DNA from: an uncultured Draconibacterium sp.
Lineage (GTDB): Bacteria > Bacteroidota > Bacteroidia > Bacteroidales > Prolixibacteraceae
NCBI GenBank assembly: GCA_947492175.1
Contig: CANLMQ010000002.1
Location: forward strand, 124,001-188,000
DNA: 64,000 nucleotides
Direction of reading: 5' to 3'
Position 1 is the stretch's first letter. Each line of letters begins with the position of its first letter. Below the pieces are notes generated by a model. It was not told where the DNA came from and did no database searches. It saw nothing but the letters and a program-made list of their open reading frames with translations. Shown piece by piece: positions 26,601 through 37,245 of the stretch. The translations under genes and the position numbers were made by a program.

Positions 26601-29600
26601 CCTGCAGCTACGGTAACTGAAACAAAATCCGGAGGACAGGTTATAACTGCAGGGGGGATACTAAGTTTTTTAACTGTAACGGTAAATGAACAGGTATCAG
26701 TTAAGCCTGCCCCATCGGTGGCGGTATAATGAACTTTGGTATATCCCACATTAAAGATTTCTCCAGTTACCTGCCCTGTTCCCGAACCTACAGTTGCACC
26801 GGTCATTTCCCATGTAAGTACAGGATTGGAACAGATATCTGTGGCGCTTACTGTATCAGGGAACGATGGTGTCATTGAACAATTGTCAGGAGCAATAATA
26901 TCTTCCACGTCAGCCGGACAAATAATTATTGGTGGCTGATCGTCTATTACAACAAAGGTTGCGGTAGTTTCATCAGTGTTTCCGCATTCATCAGTTACGG
27001 TAAAAGTTACTGTTATACTGTCGCGCGCGCCATCGCCTTCCCAGGTCTGAAGGGCTGCATTATTGGTCCAGATCAAACTATCGGGATGATCGCAATCATC
27101 GGTGGCATAAGCACCTCCGTAATTCTCCAGCCAGGCAATGTAATCAGGATGATTGTTGTTATCCAATGTATTACAGTCCACAATCTGGTCGGAAGCTTCA
27201 ATATCGATTACCGGCGCAATGTCATCCTGAATAACGATATAGGCTGAATCTTTGGACTCGTTACCACAAACGTCGTAGGCATAAAAACGCACTACCTGTA
27301 TATGTCCACAAGAAGGAGTAAAAGATGTATAATCGTGCGTAACCTCCACGCTCACTGAGTCTCCATCTATTATTTCATAAGCCCTTGCTTTTAACAACCA
27401 TAATCCAATTTCAGTATTGAAGCTGGAGCTGCTGCAATCCAGGAACAAGGTATCCGGAGTATAAAAAACAGCCGGTCCCAAGGTATCCGGACTGATAGTG
27501 AAAGAATATTGATCGCTACTACAACCTACTCCAGAGAATGGTTCACTAACTAAAACAGTGTATGTTCCAAAAGATGTCGGTTGGTAAGTTCTGTCATTAG
27601 ATAATAGGGTTCCAGTAATATCAGGTCCCTCATACCATGCAAAAACATATGTGAGACCAGGATCTTCAAAAGGCACAGAAGCAGTAATTGGAGGAATGTA
27701 ATCTTCGCAAATTGCCGTAAGGTCCTGGTCAATATTAATATTAATTGGTGGTAACACGTTTACAACAACTTCGGCACAATCGTAGATTGGTTCTCCCGGC
27801 TCACATTCATAGGCACCTGCCACAACTCCGCAAACTTGATATTTGATTAAAGCCGGGGTCAACGAATCAGGCGTAAAAGTGGGATTAGCAGAAAGAGGAT
27901 CACTCAGGTAGCGAATTAAGGTATCAGCTCCAACCGGGTAACTTACTGTCCACTCAATAGTACCTGGCTCAAGACCCCCAACTTCCAAATCACCATAACA
28001 GTCAACGTCTGCTCTGGTAGTTAGCGAATCAGGAACGATAGCTCCGGAAATTGAGGTAATCCGGTATTCCGGCCTGTCCTCTCCTGGCTTACAGAACGTT
28101 ACGGTATAAAATCGTCCTCCTTCCAGACAGATAACCCCATCCAGACTAAGTGAATCGATACAATCAATTCGGTAATATTCCGATTCTCCGGATGGCCAGG
28201 GTGCCCTTCCATCCAATATGAGACCAACAGCATTTTCATCGAGGTATACATTAAAAGCAATACATCCCCATTCATCACCAAAATCAATATCATCACAGCA
28301 GTACCCATGTCTTTTTTCAACCTCATCCGTTGCAACCCAAACACTATCTGGAGCATCGTTAAAATCTACCAAAAAACGTTGAACGGTATCCATACAAAGC
28401 GCGCAATCCTCAAGATTCTCAACTGCAATGGTTTGTACACAACTTGAATATTTACCACACTGATCATAGACTCTGTATTCCCTGAAAACTGTATCCGGGC
28501 AGAATCCAACTACCCCATCTTCACTAAATACATACCACTCATCGTATATAACAACTGTATCAATTCCACAATCATCTTCAAAGCTAATTCCTTGTAGAAG
28601 TTCAGGATCAAATATGTCATCTGCCGTAGGAACAGTAAAGGATTGACAGCTTACTGTGGGCGGTGTATTGTCGAAAACATTAAGGTACTGTTTCCTCGAA
28701 CTAGTATTTCCAGTGCTATCTATCGCCGTCCATGTTCGTATTATAGTATAATTATTAGCACAAGCGGCTCCTATTGCATAATCAAATTCATCTGAATGTG
28801 TTACTCGCACATATCCGCAATTATCATATGCTTCCGGTATCCCATTGGCAAGAATTGATGTATCTCCCTTACAATCAAGATTTATAGCATTCCCCTCTCC
28901 AAAAAGTGTATCACTATACCATTGAGGATCGATGTAATCGTCAATTATTATGGATTGGTTTTCCGTCGAATAATTTCCTGCACTATCGATAAATGTCCAC
29001 GTAATATCTCTTGTTGCCCGAATAGGGAACGAAACAGGGGTTGTTCCCCAAATGGTGTCATTGCAGTTATCAATTGCAATCGGTATTTCGGGAGTAACTG
29101 CACATTCTGAAGTAATGAGTTCCAATGTGCTGGCAACGGGAACCGGAGCTTCATCATCATAAACAGTTATATCAAACGAACAGGAATTACCTGTATTACC
29201 CGCAGTATCGCTAACACTAAATGTAATGGTTGTTGTTCCCAGAAAAAAAGTATCGCTGGCATTGGCACCACCATTGTTGTAATCGTTGGTAATGATGACA
29301 TCGGAACAATCGCCAAGTGTTGTCACATCCGACAGGCTAACAATAGCATAACACTCTCCCGGATCGCTCGGTACCTGCACATTGGCCGGACAGTTAATTT
29401 GCGGGGCCACCGTATCGGTAACGGTAACATTCATAGTACAGGAATCCACATTTCCTTCAGCATCGTAGGCATAAAAAGTAACGTTGGTGGTTCCTAATGG
29501 GTAAATGCCGCCAGCATTTGCTCCTCCTCCATTAAAACTATTGCTAATGTTGGCCACGTTGCAATTATCAGTAGCAGTTGCAAGCAAGTTTGAAACATTC

Positions 29601-32600
29601 GCATCACAGCCTCCCGAAGAATTAGCCACCACAGTTAAATCTCCAGGACATGTTAAAACCGGAGCCTGTGTATCTACAACAGTTACCTGCGCCGTGCAAG
29701 TATTATAGTTGCCCACCGAATCGGTTGCCGTAAAGGTAACCGTTGTGATTCCAACCGGATAAACACCGCTGGCATCGGAACCTCCTGCAGTATAATTATT
29801 GGAAATGGTTACCGGCAGACAGATATCGGTAGCCGAAGCTGTATCAAGCACAATTGTGGCTTCGCACACTCCCGGATCAGAATAGAAAACACCCGGAGAA
29901 GGGCATAAAATGGAAGGAGCTGTTATATCTTTAACAATCACCGATTGAGTTTGGTAGGTTGTATCGCTTGCCGTTGCATACATCCAGGTAACCACATGCG
30001 TTCCCTGAGTTGAATAAGTAAGCGGATCGTTTGTTACACCGGTTATTACTTCGTTACATTTAGAGGTGGCTGTTGGAGTAGCAGAAACAGTAACCGTGCA
30101 CTCTCCTGTTATTGTCGGCAAATTAGGCATATCCGGATCGGGAGCCCCTTCACTGTAAATGTGGACATTTTGTGCCTGCCAGGTAGTATCGTCTCCTGCT
30201 ACATAATACCACCAAATAACATAATCGCCTACGGCAGTAAAAGTTGTTGCGCTGTCGGTTTCTCCCAATATTACTCCATAACAATTATCAGTAGCCGTTG
30301 GATTATTCACAATTTCAGTGACACTGCAAACGTCTCCGTTAACAGTTGGCAACGTTGCCAAATCGGGAACCGGGGCCTCATCGTCGGTAATAATAACATT
30401 CACCGAACAGGTATCAGTATTTCCGGCAGCATCGGTAACTGTAAACAATACATTTGTGATTCCCACCGGGTATACGCCACTGGCATCGGCACCGCCTGTG
30501 TTAAAATTGTTGGTAATTACCCCACCATTGCAGTTGTCGGTAAAAGTCACTACCAGACCACTAACACTTGCCTCACAATCTCCCGGATCGGCAGTTTGAG
30601 TAATATCTCCGGGACAGCTGATTACCGGTGCAATTGAATCTATAACTGTAATGTTTACAGGGCAGGTTGTTGCATTTCCAGAAGCATCAATGGCGGTAAA
30701 AATAACAGTAGTTGTACCAATAGAGTATGTATCGCTGGCATCGTCGCCATTGGAGTTGAAGTCGTTGTAAACGGTATCAATGGCGCAATTGTCAGAAGTC
30801 ACGGGTAAAGGAACAGATACAAAAGCATCGCAACCACCGGCATCAACACTCTGACTGATATTAGCCGGACAGTTTATCAAAGGATCTTCGTTATCAAGCA
30901 CGGTTACGTCAACCGTACAACTCACCGAGTTACCCGAGGTGTCGGTGGCAATAAAAGTAACAGTAGTTGTACCTACCGTGTAAACGCCGGAAGCATCGTT
31001 TCCTCCAGCGGGGAATACATCGTTTGTAATGGTAACTTCTGAGCAATTATCACTGGCATTTGCAATGACCGAGACATTTGCAGTACAAACACCACTTTCG
31101 GCGTTTACCGTTATTGCCGACGGACATGAAAGCACCGGGTCCTGATTGTCCTCAACAGTAACCAAAGTGGTATCTCTTAAAATCGTACCATTAAAATCGG
31201 TAATGGTATAAATTACCTCTGTGGTTCCAACCGGGTAAACATCACTGGCATTTCTTCCTCCACCATTGTAACTGTTTGCCATTAAACTCTGTGCCGGACA
31301 GTTATCGGTAAAAACAGCAAAAGGTACGGTTACAGAAGCATTACACTGGTTGGCAGTAGCACTGACAGTAATATTGTCAGGGGCAGTTAAAATTGCGGGT
31401 TCAGCATCGTTTACCGTAATGGTAAACGAGCTATGGACAGAATTTCCCCCTGCATCGCTAACCGTATACGTAACCGTAGTCACTCCAATATCAAAGGTTG
31501 AATTCGGCGCATGTGTCGATGTCCATGTCAAACTACCCGGATCGGTGCAGTTATCAGTTGCAGCAGGAGCTGTCCATGGTACAGTGGCATAACATTCTCC
31601 GGCATCATTGTTAACAACAGTGTCGGATGGAAAGCTTGTTATTACAGGATTCTCATTGTCAATGACTGAAATATTGAATGAGCAGGTAGATTCATTGCCT
31701 GAAGTATCAGACACGATATATTCAACTGCAGTAGTGCCAATATAAAATGTATCGGCCGGGGCATAATTGGAACTCCAACTCATTTCAATACTTGTATTGC
31801 AATTGTCAGATGCATCTGGCTCAGTCCAGCTCACAATAGCATAACATTCTCCAGCATCGCTGCTGACCACTTTATTGGCCGGACAATTCGCAATCTCGGG
31901 ATTCTCACCGTCTAATACTGTAATTTCAATTGCACATACTGACTCTATACCGGCTTCATCCCTCGCAATGTATTCGATAACTGTTGTTCCTACCGTAAAA
32001 GAGCTTCCCGGAGCGATATCCGGCACCCTCTCCATTGTTATTTTATTTTTATTAACGGTACAATTATCCTTGGCTGGCTTTGTTGGTTCAGTCCAACTTA
32101 CATTTGCAGAGCAAGTACCCGGATCTGCGTAAACCGTAATAGTATTTGAAGAAGGGCAGTCTGTAAATTCGGGGCCTTCAGCATCAGCAACAGTTATTGT
32201 TGTAATGCAAACATCTGTATTCCCGCTTGCATCGGTTGCAGTGTAAGTAAGTTGAGTAGTACCCACATCAAAAGTATAAGTTCCAATTTGTCCATTGCCG
32301 GAATCATTCATGTCTCCTGAAAGTTGCCACGAAAGCTGAACAGCACAATTGTCTGAGAATTCTGCATCAGGAATTGCAATGCTGGCACTACAATCGCCGG
32401 GATCGTTATCCACATCAATATTTCCCGAACAATAAGTAATCTGCGGATCTTCATCATCTGTAACTGTAATATCAAATGAACAGGTAGAGGTATTTCCGTT
32501 TACATCAGTTACTTCATAAGTCTCGGTTGTAGTTCCTACCGGAAAGGTTGCACCACTTCCTAAACCTGCAATCCTGGTTACTGAAGCAACACTACAATTA

Positions 32601-35600
32601 TCTGTTCCAGAACTCACGGTGGGTACTGTATAAGTTACTACTGTTTCACAGGCACCCAGCGGAGCACTTACCGTAATATCTCCGGGACATGTAAGAATTG
32701 GGCTTATATTATCCTCTACAGTAACAGTAGCACTACAAGTTGAAGAGTTTCCATTGGCATCGGTTACTGTTAGAACAACAGGATTTGCTCCAACATCACT
32801 ACAATCAAAAGAAGTAATGTCTGTATCAAAATTAATCAATCCACCACATGCATCTCCTGAACCATTGTCAACAGCATCTTCAGCAATGGTTACATTTCCA
32901 GTGCCATCCAGCTGAACTGTAATATTCTGACAAACAGCTGTTGGTGCAACATTGTCTTCAACGGTTACAGTAGCAGTACAGGTATTCGTATTCCCATTGT
33001 TATCGGTTACAGTTAGTGTTACTGCATTGGCTCCAACATTACCACAATTAAAGGTATTCGGACTAACGGTCATCGATGAAATTCCACAAGCATCGGAACT
33101 TCCGTTGTCAACATCGGCAGCTACAATGCTTGCATTTCCAGCTGCATCTAACTGAACGGTTATATTCTGACAAACAGCTGTTGGTGCAACATTGTCTTCA
33201 ACGGTTACAGTAGCAGTACAGGTATTCGTATTCCCATTGTTATCGGTTACAGTTAGTGTTACTGCATTGGATCCAACATTGCCACAATTAAAGGTATTCG
33301 GACTAACGGTCATCGAGGAAATTCCACAAGCATCGGAACTTCCGTTGTCAACATCGGCAGCGACAATACTTGCATTACCTGCCGCGTCCAGTTGAACCGC
33401 TATATCCTGACAAGCAGCTGTTGGATTTACATTATCCTCTACAGTAACAGTAGCACTACAAGTTGAAGAGTTTCCATTGGCATCGGTTACTGTTAGAACA
33501 ACAGGATTTGCTCCAATATCACTACAATCAAAAGAATTGATATCTGTATCAAAATTAATCAATCCGCCACATGCATCTCCTGAACCATTGTCAACAGCAT
33601 CTTCAGCAATAGTTACATTTCCAGCTGCATCTAACTGAACGGTTATATTCTGACAAACAGCTGTTGGTGCAACATTGTCTTCAACGGTTACAGTAGAATT
33701 ACAAGTGCTCGCATTGCCATTGATATCAGTCACTGTAAGTATTACTGTGTTAGTTCCAATATCTGTACATCCAAATGAGGTCTGGCTGGCTGCCAACGAT
33801 TGAATGCCGCAAGCATCATTGGAACCATTATCAATATCATTCGCAGTTATTGTTGCTGTTCCAGCTGCATCCAGCTGAACCGTATAAGGCTGGCAAATAG
33901 CTATTGGATTAACATTATCACCAACAACGACATCGACAGTAGTTTGAGAACTGCATCCGTTGGCTGTTGCTGTTATTGTAAATATCGTGGTTTCAAGAAC
34001 TCCGGGATTTGAACTGTTTAATAATCCAGTAATTGTATTACCGGTTCCGGTTGTGGCAATGCCAGTTAAAATAGTTGTGTTATCCCGTGTCCAGCTAAAA
34101 GTTGTCCCAGCTACATTATTTGGATTGGTAATGTCGATCTGAGTTATTGTACCACCAGGACAAATTTGCTGGGTTGCAGGAGTGGCAGCTACAGTTGGAA
34201 TAGGATTAACGGTTACTCCAATATTATCGCTTGCAGTAAATCCATTTCCATCAGTGACTGTAATCGTGTAAGTATAATTCGTTATCGAGTTTGATGGACT
34301 TGACGGTGGCATAACATTTACAGAGGTGGTGTTGTTTGGCGATATTGTTGTTGATGGGCTTGAAGTCCATAAATAGGTAATAGTAGGGTCACCCGTTGCA
34401 TTGGCACTTAGGGTAACTGTACTACCATCACAAATAACTTCAGGATCAGAAGTGTTCGTAATGACTACTGTAGGATCTTGAAGCACAGAAAATGATAAAC
34501 CGGGTGAAGTTGAACTAAATGAAATTAAAGTACCAGAAACATTAGAACCGGCAATTTCACTCCATCCCAATGAATAATTACCAACTAAAAGATTTGTCGC
34601 AGCAGCATTTGCAATATCACCTGCCGAATAATTAGCGCTTACGTCATAAGAAGGACTGGTTACTCCACTAACTGTTAGTGTCCAGTATCGATTGAGATAG
34701 TGAGCAGAATTCGCATTATTTGGGTGTATAGAACCAGCTGATGAAACCTCTAAATATGCTCCTGCACCAATGGTCCCTGAATTTAAAGTTATTATAACTG
34801 GAATTGAATTCCCTGAGCCGTCATCAATCGGGAAAGTATAAGTAGTAAGTCCTATTATTGTCTGTTGTAATGCATTGCCATTTAAATTAATTGTAGTAGC
34901 ATTATTCAATGACAAATCATTAACGAGAATATTACTCTCTAAAACCAGGTCGGCATTAGCAGACGAAGTAACATGGTCGAGAGGGATGTCACTTGAAATA
35001 TTAAATGATGAGCCTGGCGGAGTAGATGCATTTCCAAACTGAAATGTGCCGCCAGTAGTATTTTTTATTCCGCCACCAAGTAAGCCCAAATCTAATTCGG
35101 TTGCTGCAGTACTTGGATTCTGAAAAACGATGGCGCCTCCGGAAAAATCAAAAGTACCCGTAGCAGTTACATGTAAAGAACCGGTAGTACTTAAACCATT
35201 TCCTTCAGTGCATAAGGTTATCGTTCCCCCGGAAACAGTAATACCTGCGGTAAGCCCTAAAACAGGTAAAGTGCCCGATGCAGAATTGTATAGCCGCCCT
35301 GCAATATTTACGTCACCACCCGTTACAATAAAAGCACCATCAACCTGTGTATGCACCTCGTTCCCGGAATCGTTTCCGAAATTAACTGTACTTCCGGCAG
35401 CTACCCTTATTAAACCTTCGTTCGTAATTGTAAAATCGCCTGTGGTTAAAGTACCACCTGTTACATCAAAGCCTGCATCCTCCTGGATATCCAATCCACT
35501 TGAAGGATTAACAACAAAGCTGCCACTTCCTGGAATGGTAACAAGACCACTGATCATCGTCAGCTGGCCACTGCTTAAAACGGTTACATCACCACTAATT

Positions 35601-37009
35601 GTGAGTGTTGTCAACAAACTTCCTATGTTAATAATCAGTCCTTCGAAATTGGTAGTTCCGTTTATTGATGCAGCAACAGTTCCTGTAAATTCCACTACTC
35701 CGTTTGTTCCGCCATCGTATGTTCCGTTATTTGTCCAGTTACCATTTATCTGTAAAGTAGTTGCCAATGTAGTTCCGTGATTTAACTCTCCGCCACTTTC
35801 AATGGTAATATTCTGGCAATTCGCGGCAACATCAACAACCACTGTAACTCCATTTGGAATAATCACATTATCTGTTGTTGTTGGTACTGTTCCTCCCCAA
35901 GTTGCAGGATCACTCCAGTTCCCTGAAACCGCAGTATAGTCAGCCATACCAGATTTTAAAATTATCTCTGGTTCATCAACAACAACCTTTTCTTCCCCCA
36001 CATTAACTACATGCTCCACTTTGCCCACATTTCCATAATCATCGGCTATACTATAAGTACGCGTAATGGTGTAGGGACAATTTATTCCTGAGCTCTTCTG
36101 ACCTATATATTTAAAGCTGGTGTAATCGATATTACAGTTATCGAAGGCCATTCCACCTGCGTTGGAAAATTGTTGCCAGCTGGTAAAGGCATCGGGAACG
36201 GCCTCACTACAATCCACTAAAACTGCCTCCGGTGCATAAATTTCGGGAGGCTCCTCATCAGCAACGGTTACTGTAAACTGATAAGTTTCGTCGTTAAATT
36301 CCACTCCATCGCTTATCAGGTATATCACTTCGGTTGTACCAACCGGGAACGAATTTCCAGAATTGTAATTCGCGGTAATCAAAATCTGGTCAGACGAGAT
36401 ACAATTATCAGAAACAACCGGATCGGGCCAGTAAACATGTGCATTACAATCGCCCGGATCAGCCTCTACAGTTATATCTTCAAAAGGTGTTTCCAGACGT
36501 GGAACCTGGTTATCGGCAACGGTAACAGTAAAAGTACAGAAAATGGAATTATTATAACGATCTTTACCCTGGTAAGTAACTACTGTTGTCCCTTCGTTAA
36601 ATGAATAACTACTGATTTGATTAATTCCTGACACCGGTGAATTATCGATGGTTGCCCCGGTCATACTCCAGAAAAGAGAGACAATAATATTACCTGGATC
36701 AGAGATTTCCAACCCACCACTAATAATACTTACACATGAATTGATGTCGGTATATGTTGAAATATTTTCCGGACAAACGATGTCTGTTGTATCAGCCAAA
36801 TATTTGTTTTCGGAAAACATCATATCTGAATATATCTTATCAAAAGTAGACTCATTAATAATTATGTTCGACAGGCTTTTTGAGACATTATTGTACTTGA
36901 AGCAATTCCCTCCTATGGTCCTTGCTTCCACAGTTCCTGCAAAAACAGATGCTATAAGTACAACTATTCTTAAGACATGGATATTTAATGCTTTCGTCAA
37001 CCCATACAA
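23603..37009 (-). CDS. Giant HYR-repeat surface protein (4468 aa)
   Basis: The largest gene of the window. The frame opens at a TTG (37007-37009) right after an in-frame TAA and has no ATG before the signal peptide (VLRIVVLIASVFAGTVEA), so a TTG start is needed. Order: N-terminal HYR-like module shared with the 2720-aa giant (to about residue 340); a beta-helix-like region starting SGNWSDPATWGG (about 356-850); PKD-like domains (to about 1036); five 80-residue Ig/HYR repeats (VCQNITVQLDAAGN type, about 1036-1440); many HYR domains (FPVGTTxVxY ... GN...TCxFxVTV); a Cys-rich module (CALCMDTV to about 3090); a 189-residue tandem duplication (about 3544-4017); and a C-terminal domain from PYENCVDPLHW (about 4320) ending TPRPQIIKQN. 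There is no CHU_C domain. HYR domains are Ig-like adhesion modules, so a surface adhesin or filament is inferred. Confidence 0.92.
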   Translation of the reverse strand: MYGLTKALNIHVLRIVVLIASVFAGTVEARTIGGNCFKYNNVSKSLSNIIINESTFDKIYSDMMFSENKYLADTTDIVCPENISTYTDINSCVSIISGGLEISDPGNIIVSLFWSMTGATIDNSPVSGINQISSYSFNEGTTVVTYQGKDRYNNSIFCTFTVTVADNQVPRLETPFEDITVEADPGDCNAHVYWPDPVVSDNCISSDQILITANYNSGNSFPVGTTEVIYLISDGVEFNDETYQFTVTVADEEPPEIYAPEAVLVDCSEAVPDAFTSWQQFSNAGGMAFDNCNIDYTSFKYIGQKSSGINCPYTITRTYSIADDYGNVGKVEHVVNVGEEKVVVDEPEIILKSGMADYTAVSGNWSDPATWGGTVPTTTDNVIIPNGVTVVVDVAANCQNITIESGGELNHGTTLATTLQINGNWTNNGTYDGGTNGVVEFTGTVAASINGTTNFEGLIINIGSLLTTLTISGDVTVLSSGQLTMISGLVTIPGSGSFVVNPSSGLDIQEDAGFDVTGGTLTTGDFTITNEGLIRVAAGSTVNFGNDSGNEVHTQVDGAFIVTGGDVNIAGRLYNSASGTLPVLGLTAGITVSGGTITLCTEGNGLSTTGSLHVTATGTFDFSGGAIVFQNPSTAATELDLGLLGGGIKNTTGGTFQFGNASTPPGSSFNISSDIPLDHVTSSANADLVLESNILVNDLSLNNATTINLNGNALQQTIIGLTTYTFPIDDGSGNSIPVIITLNSGTIGAGAYLEVSSAGSIHPNNANSAHYLNRYWTLTVSGVTSPSYDVSANYSAGDIANAAATNLLVGNYSLGWSEIAGSNVSGTLISFSSTSPGLSFSVLQDPTVVITNTSDPEVICDGSTVTLSANATGDPTITYLWTSSPSTTISPNNTTSVNVMPPSSPSNSITNYTYTITVTDGNGFTASDNIGVTVNPIPTVAATPATQQICPGGTITQIDITNPNNVAGTTFSWTRDNTTILTGIATTGTGNTITGLLNSSNPGVLETTIFTITATANGCSSQTTVDVVVGDNVNPIAICQPYTVQLDAAGTATITANDIDNGSNDACGIQSLAASQTSFGCTDIGTNTVILTVTDINGNASTCNSTVTVEDNVAPTAVCQNITVQLDAAGNVTIAEDAVDNGSGDACGGLINFDTDINSFDCSDIGANPVVLTVTDANGNSSTCSATVTVEDNVNPTAACQDIAVQLDAAGNASIVAADVDNGSSDACGISSMTVSPNTFNCGNVGSNAVTLTVTDNNGNTNTCTATVTVEDNVAPTAVCQNITVQLDAAGNASIVAADVDNGSSDACGISSMTVSPNTFNCGNVGANAVTLTVTDNNGNTNTCTATVTVEDNVAPTAVCQNITVQLDGTGNVTIAEDAVDNGSGDACGGLINFDTDITSFDCSDVGANPVVLTVTDANGNSSTCSATVTVEDNISPILTCPGDITVSAPLGACETVVTYTVPTVSSGTDNCSVASVTRIAGLGSGATFPVGTTTETYEVTDVNGNTSTCSFDITVTDDEDPQITYCSGNIDVDNDPGDCSASIAIPDAEFSDNCAVQLSWQLSGDMNDSGNGQIGTYTFDVGTTQLTYTATDASGNTDVCITTITVADAEGPEFTDCPSSNTITVYADPGTCSANVSWTEPTKPAKDNCTVNKNKITMERVPDIAPGSSFTVGTTVIEYIARDEAGIESVCAIEITVLDGENPEIANCPANKVVSSDAGECYAIVSWTEPDASDNCNTSIEMSWSSNYAPADTFYIGTTAVEYIVSDTSGNESTCSFNISVIDNENPVITSFPSDTVVNNDAGECYATVPWTAPAATDNCTDPGSLTWTSTHAPNSTFDIGVTTVTYTVSDAGGNSVHSSFTITVNDAEPAILTAPDNITVSATANQCNASVTVPFAVFTDNCPAQSLMANSYNGGGRNASDVYPVGTTEVIYTITDFNGTILRDTTLVTVEDNQDPVLSCPSAITVNAESGVCTANVSVIANASDNCSEVTITNDVFPAGGNDASGVYTVGTTTVTFIATDTSGNSVSCTVDVTVLDNEDPLINCPANISQSVDAGGCDAFVSVPLPVTSDNCAIDTVYNDFNSNGDDASDTYSIGTTTVIFTAIDASGNATTCPVNITVIDSIAPVISCPGDITQTADPGDCEASVSGLVVTFTDNCNGGVITNNFNTGGADASGVYPVGITNVLFTVTDAAGNTDTCSVNVIITDDEAPVPDLATLPTVNGDVCSVTEIVNNPTATDNCYGVILGETDSATTFTAVGDYVIWWYYVAGDDTTWQAQNVHIYSEGAPDPDMPNLPTITGECTVTVSATPTATSKCNEVITGVTNDPLTYSTQGTHVVTWMYATASDTTYQTQSVIVKDITAPSILCPSPGVFYSDPGVCEATIVLDTASATDICLPVTISNNYTAGGSDASGVYPVGITTVTFTATDSVGNYNTCTAQVTVVDTQAPVLTCPGDLTVVANSSGGCDANVSNLLATATDNCNVANISNSFNGGGANAGGIYPLGTTNVTFYAYDAEGNVDSCTMNVTVTDTVAPQINCPANVQVPSDPGECYAIVSLSDVTTLGDCSDVIITNDYNNGGANASDTFFLGTTTITFSVSDTAGNTGNSCSFDITVYDDEAPVPVASTLELITSECAVTPEIPIAIDNCNDTIWGTTPVSFPIRATRDITWTFIDSAGNYSTENQSIIIDDYIDPQWYSDTLFGEGNAINLDCKGDTSILANGIPEAYDNCGYVRVTHSDEFDYAIGAACANNYTIIRTWTAIDSTGNTSSRKQYLNVFDNTPPTVSCQSFTVPTADDIFDPELLQGISFEDDCGIDTVVIYDEWYVFSEDGVVGFCPDTVFREYRVYDQCGKYSSCVQTIAVENLEDCALCMDTVQRFLVDFNDAPDSVWVATDEVEKRHGYCCDDIDFGDEWGCIAFNVYLDENAVGLILDGRAPWPSGESEYYRIDCIDSLSLDGVICLEGGRFYTVTFCKPGEDRPEYRITSISGAIVPDSLTTRADVDCYGDLEVGGLEPGTIEWTVSYPVGADTLIRYLSDPLSANPTFTPDSLTPALIKYQVCGVVAGAYECEPGEPIYDCAEVVVNVLPPININIDQDLTAICEDYIPPITASVPFEDPGLTYVFAWYEGPDITGTLLSNDRTYQPTSFGTYTVLVSEPFSGVGCSSDQYSFTISPDTLGPAVFYTPDTLFLDCSSSSFNTEIGLWLLKARAYEIIDGDSVSVEVTHDYTSFTPSCGHIQVVRFYAYDVCGNESKDSAYIVIQDDIAPVIDIEASDQIVDCNTLDNNNHPDYIAWLENYGGAYATDDCDHPDSLIWTNNAALQTWEGDGARDSITVTFTVTDECGNTDETTATFVVIDDQPPIIICPADVEDIIAPDNCSMTPSFPDTVSATDICSNPVLTWEMTGATVGSGTGQVTGEIFNVGYTKVHYTATDGAGLTDTCSFTVTVKKLSIPPAVITCPPDFVSVTVAAGDCDAQVSLPAPTISDPCSTAVYTITNNYTGTSTIANETFPVGTTTVEWTVVDTFGNDTICYVDVEVIGVELPSIICPPSVSGTMTADDCEALPPGLGLPDFEAPCWPDDSLSISYTIASEFGDWDTAGVGFIPSDLEFPVGTNTVWYIVTDPDGNKDSCDFTVTMLQDDISWQVYNCPPSSVSYTLGPTECEVALTLPPPTFNDHCITASYTVTNDFNGDSVINNEIFPVGTTEVIWTITDNSGNDTTCTVIVEVDGIQLPSITCPPSVSGTMTADDCEALPPGLGLPDFEAPCWPDDSLSISYTIASEFGDWDTAGVGFIPSDLEFPVGTNTVWYIVTDPDGNKDSCDFTVTMLQDDISWQVYNCPPSSVSYTLGPTECEVALTLPPPTFNDHCITASYTVTNDFNGDSVINNEIFPVGTTEVIWTITDNSGNDTTCTVIVEVDGIQLPSITCPPSVTGGMTADECEALPPVLDLPDFEAPCWPDDSLSISYTIASEFGDWDTAGLGFIPSDLEFPVGTNTVWYTVTDPDGNKDSCSFTVTMQQDEIPWTAYTCPPNPADATVDSFSCEAWIDIDPPTINDHCLTATYSMNHDSPYAAGTDSTDASGNYPIGVHTVTWTISDNSGNDTTCIQTFEVFDLEPRLVCPPDVEVFADENELFATGVTVGLPYYWDNCDSVLTYTVTTPDSITTLYNGSSDSINLLDYADTYDLGVTTIEYTFRDGNGHELVCEFTVTVLAAPDIECPPDTTIWLDGSEANCDVTFDPGVADLIEGAPPITWTYTIHFADGTTEGPVTYIKDASDPYANPLGDRTFPLGVTTIEWRAENDAGFDTCSHWVEVIDTIPPQFTVDPYENCVDPLHWATYDPANANPVINHIDPLLNKFPVDFRTLPLGDTSLDLLTLDDNCCDSVDMTINWRIEFTPTPNPLVAAPDITYSDITGTGQPSLYGSDILLPGDGVYFNDVVHHIFYWVEDCNGNTTPEVMREITITPRPQIIKQN
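24957..26376 (-). repeat. 567-bp coding tandem duplication in the 4468-aa giant
   Basis: Two adjacent units of 567 bp (189 codons), about 25243-25809 and 25810-26376, are almost identical at DNA level, and a third, more diverged copy of the first part lies at 24957-25242. Each unit codes for two HYR-type domains. The length is a multiple of three, so copy number can change without breaking the frame. Confidence 0.9.
32700..33900 (-). repeat. 240-bp coding tandem repeats in the 4468-aa giant
   Basis: Five 80-codon units. The two in the middle (about 32944-33183 and 33184-33423) are nearly identical in DNA; the flanking ones alternate between two subtypes (SSMTVSPNTFNCGNVG and LINFDTDINSFDCSDIG). 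This suggests recent duplication and gene conversion. Confidence 0.88.
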
Positions 37010-37245
37010 TTAATTATTCTGTAAGGCCGTAATGCGTATTCCTGTCAAAAAAGCCGTGACAAGTGTTAAGTTCAGTTTACTAAGAAATCATAATCAAACC
37101 AGTATAATTTTTCCATACATTTAGTAAAACTAGGTTCATTCAATCGCTAAAAATCAGATGTCCACACTACCTGATTTCCATAATCATTATTTGGTTGCTA
37201 CTTTCTTTCATTCCAGTTTGTAAATTTTTATTCATATAATTTTCA

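Noticed and set aside
35130..35780. Plus-strand frame of 216 codons inside the 4468-aa giant
   Set aside because: It is antisense to a Thr/Gly-rich coding region; such regions often lack stops on the opposite strand. No family features.
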